From positions 1 through 64,000 of the forward strand of contig OMWW01000003.1 in the NCBI GenBank assembly GCA_900314865.1: a DNA stretch of 64,000 nt. The letters run 5' to 3'. A program made the translations under genes and the position numbers. Shown here one piece after another: positions 44,000 to 52,690 of the stretch. The stretch is from an uncultured Erysipelotrichaceae bacterium. GTDB lineage: Bacteria; Bacillota_I; Bacilli_A; RFN20; CAG-826. The number at the start of each line of letters is the position of its first letter. Positions within the stretch are counted from its first letter, which is position 1. Under the pieces are notes generated by a model. The model was not told the origin of the DNA. It searched no databases and worked only from the letters and a program-made list of their open reading frames with translations.

Positions 44000-44152
44000 T
44001 TAAGAGAGTTCTCGTCCGGGGACATTTCGCGGAGATCACAGAAACTTTTTGAAGAAAGAGAACGTTTATTAGAAGAAATATACAATTTGGATTTAAATCA
44101 ATTAATAGATATCTATGCACACATCGATAGACACGATGAAGAAAAATTGTAA
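44000..44152 (+). pseudogene. ORF remnant, charged helical peptide
   Basis: Between stops at 43997 and 44150 the frame reads REFSSGDISRRSQKLF followed by an acidic helix (EERERLLEEIYNLD) and IDIYAHIDRHDEEKL. There is no ATG, GTG or TTG start with an SD. It looks like the C-terminal end of a lost gene, not recognised further. Confidence 0.3.
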
Positions 44153-44225
44153 TCACGTATTATTGCTGACAAAATCATTAAAGCCCGGCAGGATTATTGC
44201 TAGGAGGAAATAATGGTCAGCAAAT

Positions 44226-44393
44226 ATGTCTAAAGATCACGAGCAATTTTTGTTGAAGTGTGAATTAGCAAAAACAATGTTGATGAGAGTTTGGGCTAAA
44301 GGCCTTATCACCGATGAAGAAATGAAAGAATCGATGGAAAGGATAGAGGAAAAACTTAAGGCTGAAGAAAGTAAAAAGAGTATCAAAAGATAG
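44226..44393 (+). CDS. Small protein of the kind found in recombinase modules (SHOCT-like)
   Basis: The 55-residue peptide MSKDHEQFLLKCELAKTMLM continues with WAKGLITDEEMKESMERIE and a Lys-rich tail. Short proteins with a GLIT-DEE helix pair are commonly encoded just before serine-recombinase genes of Firmicutes mobile elements; none follows here. The SD AGGAGG serves an ATG at 44213 that yields only six codons (MVSKYV) and overlaps this start, so translation may be coupled, or the frame has been damaged. Confidence 0.45.
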   Translation: MSKDHEQFLLKCELAKTMLMRVWAKGLITDEEMKESMERIEEKLKAEESKKSIKR

Positions 44394-44394
44394 T

Positions 44395-44414
44395 GTTCGA
44401 ATCCCGTCGTGGGC
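44395..44414 (+). other. tRNA 3'-end fragment (possible att remnant), copy 2
   Basis: GTTCGAATCCCGTCGTGGGC has the T-loop, 3' T-stem and acceptor 3' strand of a tRNA. It lies two bases after the stop of the small mobile-element-type ORF. It matches copy 1 (40430-40449) at 17 of 20 positions. The 3.96-kb DNA between the copies contains the MACPF cassette. Confidence 0.45.
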
Positions 44415-44508
44415 TTGAATTTACACAGTAATGTATCAAAATTGTATTACTCCCCCTTGCATTTGAGCCTTTTTGCATCAATATTGTTGTACTCACACAT
44501 TAAAAGAT

Positions 44509-44543
44509 AACGAGATGATACAGAGAATTATCTCGTTTTTTAT
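44509..44543 (+). terminator. Terminator before the RhuM fragment
   Basis: AACGAGAT and ATCTCGTT form a perfect 8-bp stem around a 13-nt loop, followed by TTTTTT. Confidence 0.75.
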
Positions 44544-44653
44544 TGGATATTTATAAGCTATTTATACAAATAAGCAATTAAGCAAATTGCTGCATTATGA
44601 GTAGAACTAATATATAGTTTATGGTAGAACAGAAAGTGAAGAGGAGCCTCTTT

Positions 44654-44887
44654 ATGAATTACTATAAACTAATTAAATTTAAAGATAATGAATTTGAATT
44701 AGATGTAAATGTGTCGCCAGAAGAAGATACAGTGTGGCTTGCAAAGGATGAAATTGCCTTGTTATTTGAAAGAGATAGAACCGTTATTTCAAAACATATA
44801 AATAACATTTATAAAGAAGGAGAACTTGATGAACAATCAACATGTGCAAAAAATGCACAAGTTCAATTAGATGATTACTCTAACTAA
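44654..44887 (+). pseudogene. RhuM-family protein, N-terminal fragment
   Basis: The 77-residue ORF reads WLAKDEIALLFERDRTVISK, then HINNIYKEGELDEQSTCAKN, the N-terminal DNA-binding part of RhuM (virulence RhuM) proteins, which are about 330 residues long. It stops after QLDDYSN, where the family continues. The SD GAGGAG and ATG at 44654 are intact. Downstream DNA shows no continuation in any plus frame. Confidence 0.7.
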
Positions 44888-44956
44888 TTGTGGTTATATA
44901 AAGTGTTAAGTATTCAGAACATACTAAAATACTAAAACAACTTTTTAGAACTAATC

Positions 44957-44995
44957 AGAACTCACCATTTCAAAAGTGGTGGGTTTAGTTTTATT
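44957..44995 (+). terminator. Terminator between RhuM fragment and NUMOD gene
   Basis: AACTCACCA and TGGTGGGTT pair over 9 bp around a 9-nt loop, with TTAGTTTT after. It overlaps the end of the minus-strand gene and may act for both. Confidence 0.65.
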
Positions 44996-45796
44996 TCCTA
45001 ATCCAATGATAACCTTTTGCTTTTTGATTTAAACGGATTGCGTTATTTATAGCAGAAACTGAAACTTTAAAATAGTCACTAACTTCTTTAACTGAATTAA
45101 ATTTATGAACAATTTTATTATTTGCATTTAATGCATAAATATAGACTTTTTGTTTTCTTGGTCTTTCTACATTAGGCTCATCTTTATATTTCCAAACATA
45201 TCCAAAAGCTGTATCGTATTGGCCAGTTAAACATTGATAAATTCCTCTATTTTTTGGCTTTCTTCCCATAGCTATTGTAGCTGCTCTAGTGGATGGGTAA
45301 GTTTTGATATATTTGCCATCTAAACTATATTGAATTACTGGCTTAATTTTAGTATCAAAAATCCTGCCTTTTTAAGATTATATTTATCTATCTCATTATC
45401 AGTTAAATACATAAACTTGGTTTTACCAACATAAGCGTATTTTTTATTTAATCTATCGCGTAAAGAGTGAGGATCTAAACCATTACTTTTTGTAGCATTT
45501 TTTATAGATGGATATACCTCAATAATCTCACCATTTTCATCAATTTTTCCAACCGGTTTGATCGTTAAAGATTTGGTTTCAATTTGTAGTGGTGGAATAG
45601 TGTCAGGAACTTCTCCAATTTTGAATCTTTTCCATTGGAGTCCTTTGACCATATTTAAATCGCCTCTGATACAGCGATCGATAGTGCGTTTGAAAAGATG
45701 TCTACTTCTAGAGGCACTTAGAGCAGATGAATATGTTTTTACTAGCTTTCTTTCAAGAGTATAGCAAGCAACAATGGTTCCAGAAACGCGACTCAT
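44991..45796 (-). pseudogene. Tandem NUMOD1/IENR1-type repeat protein, frameshifted
   Basis: Two minus-strand frames join near 45355 into one protein of about 268 residues. The first frame ends KKAGFLILKLSQ, while the shifted frame reads FDTKIKPVIQYSLDGKYIKT and continues into the second ORF. Restoring one base after the GCAGG before the T-run would fuse them. The whole has four units of the pattern I-x-Y-x3-G-x-x-V-K-x-Y-x-S ... GY-W (for example CYTLERKLVKTYSSALSASR, VYIYALNANNKIVHKFNSVK). These are DNA-binding modules normally attached to HNH or GIY-YIG homing endonucleases; no nuclease domain is present. Confidence 0.65.
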
Positions 45797-45839
45797 AATA
45801 CACTCAATATAACTCCTTTATTTATGTCATAACTAGACA

Positions 45840-46414
45840 CTACACAGGGATTGTTTGAATACTAAAAATCATTCAATTTTGCTTGACAGGATAAGGGGTG
45901 CATTCTTCAAAAATAGGGCACGCCGAAAGTGGTAGTTTGTGAAACAAATAGCAAGATTGTCATGTTTTGATATAAAATTTTATTTACTTCGTAAATAAGT
46001 TAGTACTCAGGCATGGCGAGTGCTTGATTCCTCTTCCTCTTCTTCTTATAATTGTCAGCATAAGAGGTGGCTCCCCTAAGGGAGAGACGCTGATGGTCAA
46101 GGCGTCTTAGCTTAATTAAGGATTCACCCCTTTGTTTGTGATAACGAGACAGTTAAGAATCAACGTGCACATGACTCTTCATTCTCTCTCCGAGTCTCAA
46201 ACGTCAGCGTAGCTATCATTGGTCCAATAGGGGACATATACAATCGGTAGCGAACTGGCAAAATCTTTTGTCGATTATTCATTAATCTGGCTGATATTGG
46301 ATGCCTTTTGGATTAATGAACAAATTGACTTTACATCAAAAGATTTATTCATACTCACTTGGCTAAATAATCAAAACGGCCTTGGAGACTTTTATCGAAA
46401 GGAGAGAGATTATT
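45840..46414 (+). promoter_or_regulatory. Long non-coding, strongly structured region before the surface protein
   Basis: About 575 bp without a supported gene. Stems include TCAGC/GCTGA enclosing CTCCC-CTAA-GGGAG (46056-46092), and a two-tier structure: AAATCTTTTG (46261-46270) with CAAAAGATTT (46337-46346), inside it TTCATTAATC (46278-46287) with GATTAATGAA (46311-46320), both perfect 10-bp helices. It ends with the SD AAAGGAGAG of the next gene. A weak promoter TTGTCA-18-TATTTA lies at 45957-45986. It is either a long 5' UTR or an independent RNA. Confidence 0.5.
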
Positions 46415-49400
46415 ATGAATAAATTACTTAAAAAGATCGTCGGTGTAGCGTTAGGTCTCACCATGGCGATCGGAGTTGGTGTTGCTGTTGGTAGTAATAG
46501 AGAAGCTGTTCCGGTTCAGGCTGCTGCTGGAGATGTTCTTAAGACCTATGATACAAATAGTTCCACTTTCACAACCGGATACGCACGAAAATCTGGCGAT
46601 AACTTTGTTTGGTGGGGCCAAAAGGGCTTTTTTGGAGCAAATAACGCAACAAACCACGGAAAATGCTTACCTACCGCTGCAGATTTGCCTGTAGTAAAAG
46701 CACAAAATGCGAGTGCCTCTACATCGACTACAGGATTGTATTATCTTTATACATCAGAAGCAGTAGCGAACGTTGGTTCAGTTCAGGTTTATTTATCTGC
46801 GAAATCCGGAAGTAGCACCGTTAATGCGTACGTTGTTTCAAGTTCAACAGCTGCATCATCCGGTTCTGCGACTTGGTCAAAGGTTACATTGGCATCAACA
46901 TCAGCTTCTGCTCAAGGGGCGAATGTTGCTGCAGCTAATACTTATACCTTTACTTTTAATGCTACTGAAACTAGTGCTAAATACTACGGTGTTGTTTTTT
47001 CAACAAGTTCTTACTGGCGTGCAACAGGTTTAACCTTCAAATTACTTGAAGGAGACGTTAAATATACTGTCACTTATAATCCTAATGGTGGAACAGTATC
47101 TCCAACTTCTGAGCAAGTTTCTAAGAATGGGCACCCAACTTTCCCAACTCCATCTTACACAGGTTACACTTTCGATGGTTGGCAAGTAAATGGTGCAGGA
47201 ACGTATTATACCAGCGCTAATGCCAGTTCATATACTGTCCTTTCGGCTGTTACTTTTGTAGCTCATTGGACATCTGCATCTGCAGAATCAATTACAGTTA
47301 CTGGTTCTTCAAGTTTATATGTTGGTGATAGCGATATCGCATTAACCGCAACACCTGAAAACTTTTCACCGGCAACATACACATGGAATTCCTCAAATAC
47401 TGGAGTTGCCACAATTTCCGGTAGTGGTGCAACCGCAACGCTACATGCTGTTAGTAAAGGTACAACCGTTATTACTGCAAGCGCATCTGGAACTGGAGGT
47501 ACAGTTACATCGAATGAATTTACTGTCACTGTTAAAAGATTCAGCATTGAATTAAGCAGTAGTGAAGTTTCTATGAAAGCATCAAAGAGTACAACAGTTA
47601 CTGTTACTCCAACTGATGCGAACGGTACAGTCGCTGTTGCGGCTGAATCTAACGATACAAGTGTTGCTACTGTTTCTGTTAGTGGAACAACTATTACAAT
47701 TAATTCTGGAAGTGTAGGTGGTGTTTCAACCACAATTACTGTTTCTGCTAAAGATAACGGAGGTGCTTCTGGATATCATACTGCAGTAAATCAAACCATC
47801 AGTGTTGAAATTACTTCTGGTTATACGATTGGTTCCGTTGTAACATCTTTGCCATCAACAGATACATTGGTTTATCTAATTGGTAATCGTGGTGGCGCGA
47901 CTGAATATTTTGTTACTAGTGGTATCACTGAAACTTCAACGAATGAAGATAATGCAGCTCTTTATCTTCTTTCATCTAGTGGAACTTTAAGGTATTACAA
48001 TGAAGATGCAGGTACTTATGGAAACTATATAAGTCATGGTTCTTCAACTACTGTTAGTTCTGTAAGTTCAAATCCTACAGAATGGACAATCGGAAATGAA
48101 ACCAATAGTGATGTTACTTATGAAAACCTTATTCTAGATGGAAGTAGATTCTTATCCGATAACAATAGCAGCGCACTGAAAGCTTATGCGACTAGTAATC
48201 TTGGAAATGCAAACTATCATGAAATTCGTGCATATTTAGCTGTTGCTTCAACACCTTCTGTTGCGCTTAGCGGAGATAGTGTCACAGCTTTTAAAGGTGA
48301 TTCAAACGATACATCTCTAACATTGACATTAGCAAACTTTACCGCTAGTGGATTAACAGTTAGTTATATGGATGATGGCGAAGAAGAATATGTTGCTTCT
48401 TCTAGCATTGCTACAGTTACTTGTGGCCACACAACTGGCGACAATACAGTTACGGTTGCTTTTGGTGCTATTGGTTCAACCACTGTTAAATTAACAATTA
48501 CACGTTCTAATGGCTCACCATTTGAAAAAACATTCACTGTTACTGTTAAAGAAAAACCTGGTTCAATTACAATAAACAATACGTTGGAAGATGGATACTT
48601 GGTTATTAAAAATGGCACAACCGCTCAAGAAGGCTATACCGAATTAGATGTTACAGCTAAACAAGCCGCACCGGATCAATCTTCTGATTATACTGGACTA
48701 TTAAAATATACAGTCACTACTGGTGGTGATTATGTTGGTGTTTCTGCTACTGGTAGAGTTTACGGTAAGGCTGCTGGTACTGGGACAGTTAGAGTTTATG
48801 CAAATGACTTAACCACTGTTGAAGCATTCATTAATGTTAAAGTTATTGACGATTATAGAAATGGTGTTAGTTCAGTGACATTTAACGCTAATTTAACCGC
48901 TGATGCTGGCGACGCATTAGATATTTCAGAGGTGTTTGCTACTAAGGTTGCGACTACTCGTTTTGGAAGTACTGATACTATTGCAGATGAAGAACTTAAA
49001 TTCTCTTATGCATCTAATGATTATGAAAATGCAGTTGGAGCTGCTGAATTCTTCTATGCTTGTGAAGAAACTACTGAAGAAGGAGAAACCGAAGTTCAAA
49101 CAGTGTATGTTTACTGTACATTAGATGAATCTTGGAGCTCTTCTTTCTCAATTTCTGTTACTCAAACAAGCATTGATTTAACTGGCTTATCCATCAATGG
49201 AGTTATTGGAAACGAGATGAATTTATTAAGAAATACCACACATCAAATTTCCTTAACATTTACTCCTTCTAATGCTAGTGACAAGAGTGTTACCTATTCG
49301 ATTGATGATGAATTATCAGACGAAGGACATAGTGTTACAGTTTCAAATACTGGCGTGATTAGCGCTGGTACAGCTGTTGGAAAATCTGCAATGGTTGTCG

Positions 49401-50350
49401 TTACAAGCAATTTTGATTCTAGTATTTCTGATTATGTCATTGTTACAGTTACTAGAGAAGCTATGACTTTAACTGCTGATATGCCAGCAAGCTATGCTAA
49501 AGTTACATCTACCTCTGAATTAACTTCCGGAAAATATTTAATTGTTTCCGAAGCTTCAAATGTTGTAATGACAGAAGCCGTCAATTCTACTGCAAATAAG
49601 ACTACATATGAGAATATCGATTCCTCACTTGATAGTTACTGCTTCACATACAATGCATCTACTGGTTCATTAAAAGGACCAAATGGTAGCTACATTGGCA
49701 AAACTGCTAGTGGAAATGGTATGGATGTTGGTTCAACAGAATACACACATACCATCACATTCAGTGATGGCAATGCCGTTATTACAGCCTCAGGCGGTTC
49801 TATTTTAAGATATAACACCACATGGGGTGGATTTAGATACTACGGATCTGGCCAACAAGCAGTTCAACTTTATAAGCAAAGTGGTGGTGAAACAGAAGTT
49901 ACTGTTACTGATGAATTATTTGCTGTCGTCGATGCTGCTATGACAAGTTCTAATGGTGTTTATGGACTTAGTCTATGTGACGCAAGTGGATTATCATTTA
50001 ACGTTTCTGCTTGGAACTCATTAGGAAGTGGTTTTACTTCAACTATCATTGACGACAATAAACTCGCTTATGCTAGAGCAGATCAAAGTGGTAATGAAGT
50101 TGAACAATTCTTATATGTTTATGATTATGTAATCGGTAAGAGAGAGGCTGGTTTTGCTGCTTATAGTGGTGCCAATGATTTCTTAGGAAGAGTTGATTCT
50201 GGGAAGATTAATGCTTCTTCAGCAAGAATCTCTTTGATTGGAAATATCACAAACGATATTAATGCAACAATAATTATCATAGTTGTTTCATTAACAAGTT
50301 TGGCCGCTATCGGTGGTTACTTCTTCTTACGTAAACGTAAAGAGGATTAA
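46415..50350 (+). CDS. Large secreted, membrane-anchored Ig-like repeat protein
   Basis: The 1311-residue protein has a signal peptide (MNKLLKKIVGVALGLTMAIG, cleavage near VQAAA), an InlB/flg_new-type repeat (about 216-285, YTVTYNPNGGTVSP), several BIG_2-type Ig domains (for example SITVTGSSSLYVGDSDIALT; TPSVALSGDSVTAFKGDSND), lectin- or CBM-like segments between them, and a C-terminal membrane helix with the charged tail FFLRKRKED. There is no LPXTG motif, so the helix itself is the anchor. Composition is rich in Thr, Ser, Val and Gly. The ATG at 46415 follows AAAGGAGAG; an upstream in-frame ATG has no SD. Likely role: adhesion or surface layer. Confidence 0.85.
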   Translation: MNKLLKKIVGVALGLTMAIGVGVAVGSNREAVPVQAAAGDVLKTYDTNSSTFTTGYARKSGDNFVWWGQKGFFGANNATNHGKCLPTAADLPVVKAQNASASTSTTGLYYLYTSEAVANVGSVQVYLSAKSGSSTVNAYVVSSSTAASSGSATWSKVTLASTSASAQGANVAAANTYTFTFNATETSAKYYGVVFSTSSYWRATGLTFKLLEGDVKYTVTYNPNGGTVSPTSEQVSKNGHPTFPTPSYTGYTFDGWQVNGAGTYYTSANASSYTVLSAVTFVAHWTSASAESITVTGSSSLYVGDSDIALTATPENFSPATYTWNSSNTGVATISGSGATATLHAVSKGTTVITASASGTGGTVTSNEFTVTVKRFSIELSSSEVSMKASKSTTVTVTPTDANGTVAVAAESNDTSVATVSVSGTTITINSGSVGGVSTTITVSAKDNGGASGYHTAVNQTISVEITSGYTIGSVVTSLPSTDTLVYLIGNRGGATEYFVTSGITETSTNEDNAALYLLSSSGTLRYYNEDAGTYGNYISHGSSTTVSSVSSNPTEWTIGNETNSDVTYENLILDGSRFLSDNNSSALKAYATSNLGNANYHEIRAYLAVASTPSVALSGDSVTAFKGDSNDTSLTLTLANFTASGLTVSYMDDGEEEYVASSSIATVTCGHTTGDNTVTVAFGAIGSTTVKLTITRSNGSPFEKTFTVTVKEKPGSITINNTLEDGYLVIKNGTTAQEGYTELDVTAKQAAPDQSSDYTGLLKYTVTTGGDYVGVSATGRVYGKAAGTGTVRVYANDLTTVEAFINVKVIDDYRNGVSSVTFNANLTADAGDALDISEVFATKVATTRFGSTDTIADEELKFSYASNDYENAVGAAEFFYACEETTEEGETEVQTVYVYCTLDESWSSSFSISVTQTSIDLTGLSINGVIGNEMNLLRNTTHQISLTFTPSNASDKSVTYSIDDELSDEGHSVTVSNTGVISAGTAVGKSAMVVVTSNFDSSISDYVIVTVTREAMTLTADMPASYAKVTSTSELTSGKYLIVSEASNVVMTEAVNSTANKTTYENIDSSLDSYCFTYNASTGSLKGPNGSYIGKTASGNGMDVGSTEYTHTITFSDGNAVITASGGSILRYNTTWGGFRYYGSGQQAVQLYKQSGGETEVTVTDELFAVVDAAMTSSNGVYGLSLCDASGLSFNVSAWNSLGSGFTSTIIDDNKLAYARADQSGNEVEQFLYVYDYVIGKREAGFAAYSGANDFLGRVDSGKINASSARISLIGNITNDINATIIIIVVSLTSLAAIGGYFFLRKRKED

Positions 50351-50365
50351 TAATCTATAACAATT

Positions 50366-50398
50366 GGAACCCTTAGATTTCCTAGGGGTTCCTTCTTG
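50366..50398 (+). terminator. Terminator of the surface protein gene
   Basis: GGAACCC-TTAG pairs with CTAGGGGTTCC around ATTTC, followed by TTCTTGCT. The stem is strong and the T-tract short. Confidence 0.75.
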
Positions 50399-50598
50399 CT
50401 ATATGGGCTTTTAAATTAAGAGTTCATATAGGAGGAAAATCAACCTCTAATATAATGGTAAATCCGATGCATCCATTTCTTAGAAATGTGTGACTCATTA
50501 TGTTCGGACAAATAATTATGGCCTCCTTTCACCCTAGTGGTTATTAAGAGCGAGTTCATACGCCGCCATGAAAGTTTGTGACTTATCAAAAGTAAGCC
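50399..50598. other. Intergenic stretch, probable gene debris
   Basis: No ORF longer than about 20 codons has a credible start. An AGGAGG at 50431 is followed by no proper ATG. It lies between the surface gene and the DUF4143 fragment and is probably degraded sequence. Confidence 0.4.
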
Positions 50599-50854
50599 TA
50601 CTATGAAAAATTAAGAGATGGTGAAATAGATTTTTTGGTTATAAGCGGAAGCAAAAAGTGTTTCTTATTATATGGAAAACGATTCTACATTAGAACGTGA
50701 ATATGGAGCATTCAATAAGATCAAAGATAATTCCCCTAAGTTTGTCATTTCTTTAGACATTAGGCCGTTCAAAAAACACAATAGTAGATTTGGCAGTAAT
50801 TATCTTACTGCCTTTTTGTTTATTATTATATATGCTATATTATTTAACAAATGA
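50599..50854 (+). pseudogene. C-terminal fragment of an AAA-type ATPase (DUF4143), frameshifted
   Basis: One frame reads YYEKLRDGEIDFLVISGSKK from 50599. After a one-base shift near 50665 the next reads STLEREYGAFNKIKDNSPKF and VISLDIRPF. Together these match the end of the DUF4143 domain of ATPases that carry a DNA-binding-like tail (pattern EIDF ... ERE ... IKDNYPKYVISLD). The ATPase part is missing, and the frame runs through the terminator at 50792 to 50854. Confidence 0.65.
50792..50817 (+). terminator. Terminator before the ECF gene
   Basis: GGCAGTAA-TTATC-TTACTGCC is a perfect 8-bp stem followed by TTTTT. Confidence 0.85.
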
Positions 50855-51426
50855 GAGACACAACCAGAAGAATCACGGGTGATGGCATTATGTTAGCGAT
50901 ATATATTGTCCTAGCAACTTTAACTGTCAAAGTAACTCCTAATCTTCAAATTACGTTTTCTGGATTAGCAATTATTATTACCTGTGTTGTCTATGGCTTT
51001 GCTGATGGACTAATTGTTGCTCTATTAGGAAGTTTTGTTGGTCAATTAACAAGCACATATGGCTTAACAATTACCACTCCAATATGGATGATCCCTCCAG
51101 TTCTTAGAGCGTTAGTGTTTGGTCTTTCATATGAGTTTTTCTTAAAAAAAGGAATTAAATTAGAGGATAAAAGATTGTTGTTTTTTACCTTTGCGATTTT
51201 AGCGGGACTAGTAGTAACTGCTTCTAATACTGGGGCGATTTTCTTAGACGCTAAAATTATGGAATACCCGACTTCTTTAGCGTTATTAGAAGGAATATTC
51301 CGCTTTGTGTCATCAATCTTATCTTCTATATTTATTGCCTTCTTATCTCTTCCAATCATCTATGCGCTCAGAAGTGCAGGACTAGTGAAGGATCGATTAA
51401 AGGTTAAGGAAATTACAAATGACTGA
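50851..51426 (+). CDS. ECF transporter S component (folate-type-like)
   Basis: The 191-residue protein has about six membrane helices, with LQITFSGLAIIITCVVYGFA near the N-terminus and GLIVALLGSFVGQL following, the pattern of ECF S components related to FolT. S components bind a vitamin and use a shared EcfA-EcfT module, which is not in the window. Folate would suit an organism with thyA and folA, but specificity is not proven. A -10-like TATTAT (50838-50843) lies 7 nt before the ATG with no SD, suggesting a leaderless mRNA. It overlaps the NUDIX gene by 8 nt. Confidence 0.75.
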   Translation: MRDTTRRITGDGIMLAIYIVLATLTVKVTPNLQITFSGLAIIITCVVYGFADGLIVALLGSFVGQLTSTYGLTITTPIWMIPPVLRALVFGLSYEFFLKKGIKLEDKRLLFFTFAILAGLVVTASNTGAIFLDAKIMEYPTSLALLEGIFRFVSSILSSIFIAFLSLPIIYALRSAGLVKDRLKVKEITND

Positions 51427-51871
51427 AACTGTTCTCGCTTATATAGAGAAAGATGAATCCTATCTTCTTTTATATAGGAATAAGAAAAAAGTAGATATCA
51501 ATAAAAATAAATGGGTAGGTGTCGGTGGCCATCTTGAAAAAAGAGAAACACCGATAGATGCCCTATATAGAGAAATCAAAGAAGAAACAAATCTTGATGT
51601 TAAAGATTATCAATATCGAGGAATTGTTTATTTTATCAATGAAGATTTTGAAGAAGTGATGCATCTTTTTACCGTCAGTAAATTCAAAGGCGATATTAAA
51701 GAATGTGATGAAGGGATGTTACAATTTGTTCCTAAGAATGAGATTTTTAACTTACCGATTTGGGAAGGGGATAAAATCTTTTTAAAATATTTACTAACCA
51801 ATGAGCCATATTTTGAACTAAAATTGATATATAAAGGCGATGAGCTTCTTTCTTATGAAAGAATCAAATGA
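51419..51871 (+). CDS. NUDIX hydrolase (MutT/8-oxo-dGTPase-like)
   Basis: The 150-residue protein has an intact Nudix box: GGHLEKRETPIDALYREIKE followed by ETNL (about 41-64). The family hydrolyses nucleoside diphosphate derivatives; members close to this one (N-terminal TETVLAYIEKDESYLLLYR) are often called 8-oxo-dGTP diphosphatases. It overlaps the ECF gene and precedes a HAD gene in one operon. Confidence 0.85.
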   Translation: MTETVLAYIEKDESYLLLYRNKKKVDINKNKWVGVGGHLEKRETPIDALYREIKEETNLDVKDYQYRGIVYFINEDFEEVMHLFTVSKFKGDIKECDEGMLQFVPKNEIFNLPIWEGDKIFLKYLLTNEPYFELKLIYKGDELLSYERIK

Positions 51872-51880
51872 GTGTATTAA

Positions 51881-52678
51881 ATGAAAAAGAAATTAGTCAT
51901 TTTTGATATGGATGGAACCATCTATTTAGGAAAGAACCTAATTGATGGAGCGTTGTCCGCTTTTGAGTATTTAAATAAAGAACATATCAACTATGTCTTT
52001 TTCACTAATAATTCATCTCATGATTTAGAATTTTATTATCAAAAGATTAAAGACTTTGGTATTAAATGTGATCTTAAGAAGAATTTCTATTCTTCCACAG
52101 AAGTAACAATTGATTATTTAAAGACTAGAAATATCAAAGACATTTATGTGATTGGTAATGAATGCTTAAAAACTAAACTTAGAAAATATTTCAATATTAT
52201 TAAGGAATATAAAGAAGATAACAAAGTAGACGCAGTAGTGTGTGGTTTTTCTACTGAACTTGTGTATCAAGAATTAAAGGATGCCTCTTTATATCTACAA
52301 ACTAGAGATATTCCATTCATCGCCACTAATGGAGACTATCGTTGTCCAATCGAAGATGGACTCTATATCCCTGATTGTGGTGGAATGTGTGAGTGGCTTA
52401 GACTTTGCACTGGAAAAACCGCAAAAGTCTTAGGAAAGCCAAATCCTGAAATCATCGATTACCTAGCTAAAGAATTCAAAGTTAATAAAGAAGAAATCCT
52501 TGTTGTTGGTGATCGTTTATACACCGATATCTTAGTGGGCGTTAACGCTAAAGTAGACACATTATGTGTATTAAGTGGAGAAAGCTCAATTGATGATGTT
52601 CATAAATATGAACATAAGCCAACATATATCTTAGATTCAATTAAACAATTACCTGATTTATTAGATAAATGTCATTAA
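51881..52678 (+). CDS. HAD-IIA family phosphatase (NagD/AraL-like)
   Basis: The 265-residue protein has motif I FDMDGTIYLG, motif II VFFTNNSS, the IIA cap, and motif III/IV GKPNPEIIDY with VVGDRLYTDI. HAD-IIA enzymes dephosphorylate small phosphates such as sugar phosphates or glycerol phosphate. With the neighbouring transporter and glycerophosphodiesterase, a role in glycerol-phosphate handling is possible. Confidence 0.88.
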   Translation: MKKKLVIFDMDGTIYLGKNLIDGALSAFEYLNKEHINYVFFTNNSSHDLEFYYQKIKDFGIKCDLKKNFYSSTEVTIDYLKTRNIKDIYVIGNECLKTKLRKYFNIIKEYKEDNKVDAVVCGFSTELVYQELKDASLYLQTRDIPFIATNGDYRCPIEDGLYIPDCGGMCEWLRLCTGKTAKVLGKPNPEIIDYLAKEFKVNKEEILVVGDRLYTDILVGVNAKVDTLCVLSGESSIDDVHKYEHKPTYILDSIKQLPDLLDKCH

Positions 52679-52690
52679 GGAGATAATTTT

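Noticed and set aside
43855..44156. Minus-strand ORFs of 76 and 84 aa
   Set aside because: They cross a terminator and opposing signals, lack SDs and show no recognisable domain.
43740..44640. Complete insertion sequence or integrase gene in the island
   Set aside because: No transposase or recombinase catalytic motif is readable in any frame; only fragments and a small accessory-type ORF are present.
47263..47733. 156-aa minus-strand ORF rich in Val and Thr
   Set aside because: It is an antisense shadow of the Thr/Val/Ser-rich surface protein, with no SD or promoter.
46415..50350. Sortase-anchored (LPXTG) surface protein
   Set aside because: No LPXTG-like motif precedes the C-terminal membrane helix, so sorting by sortase is not supported.
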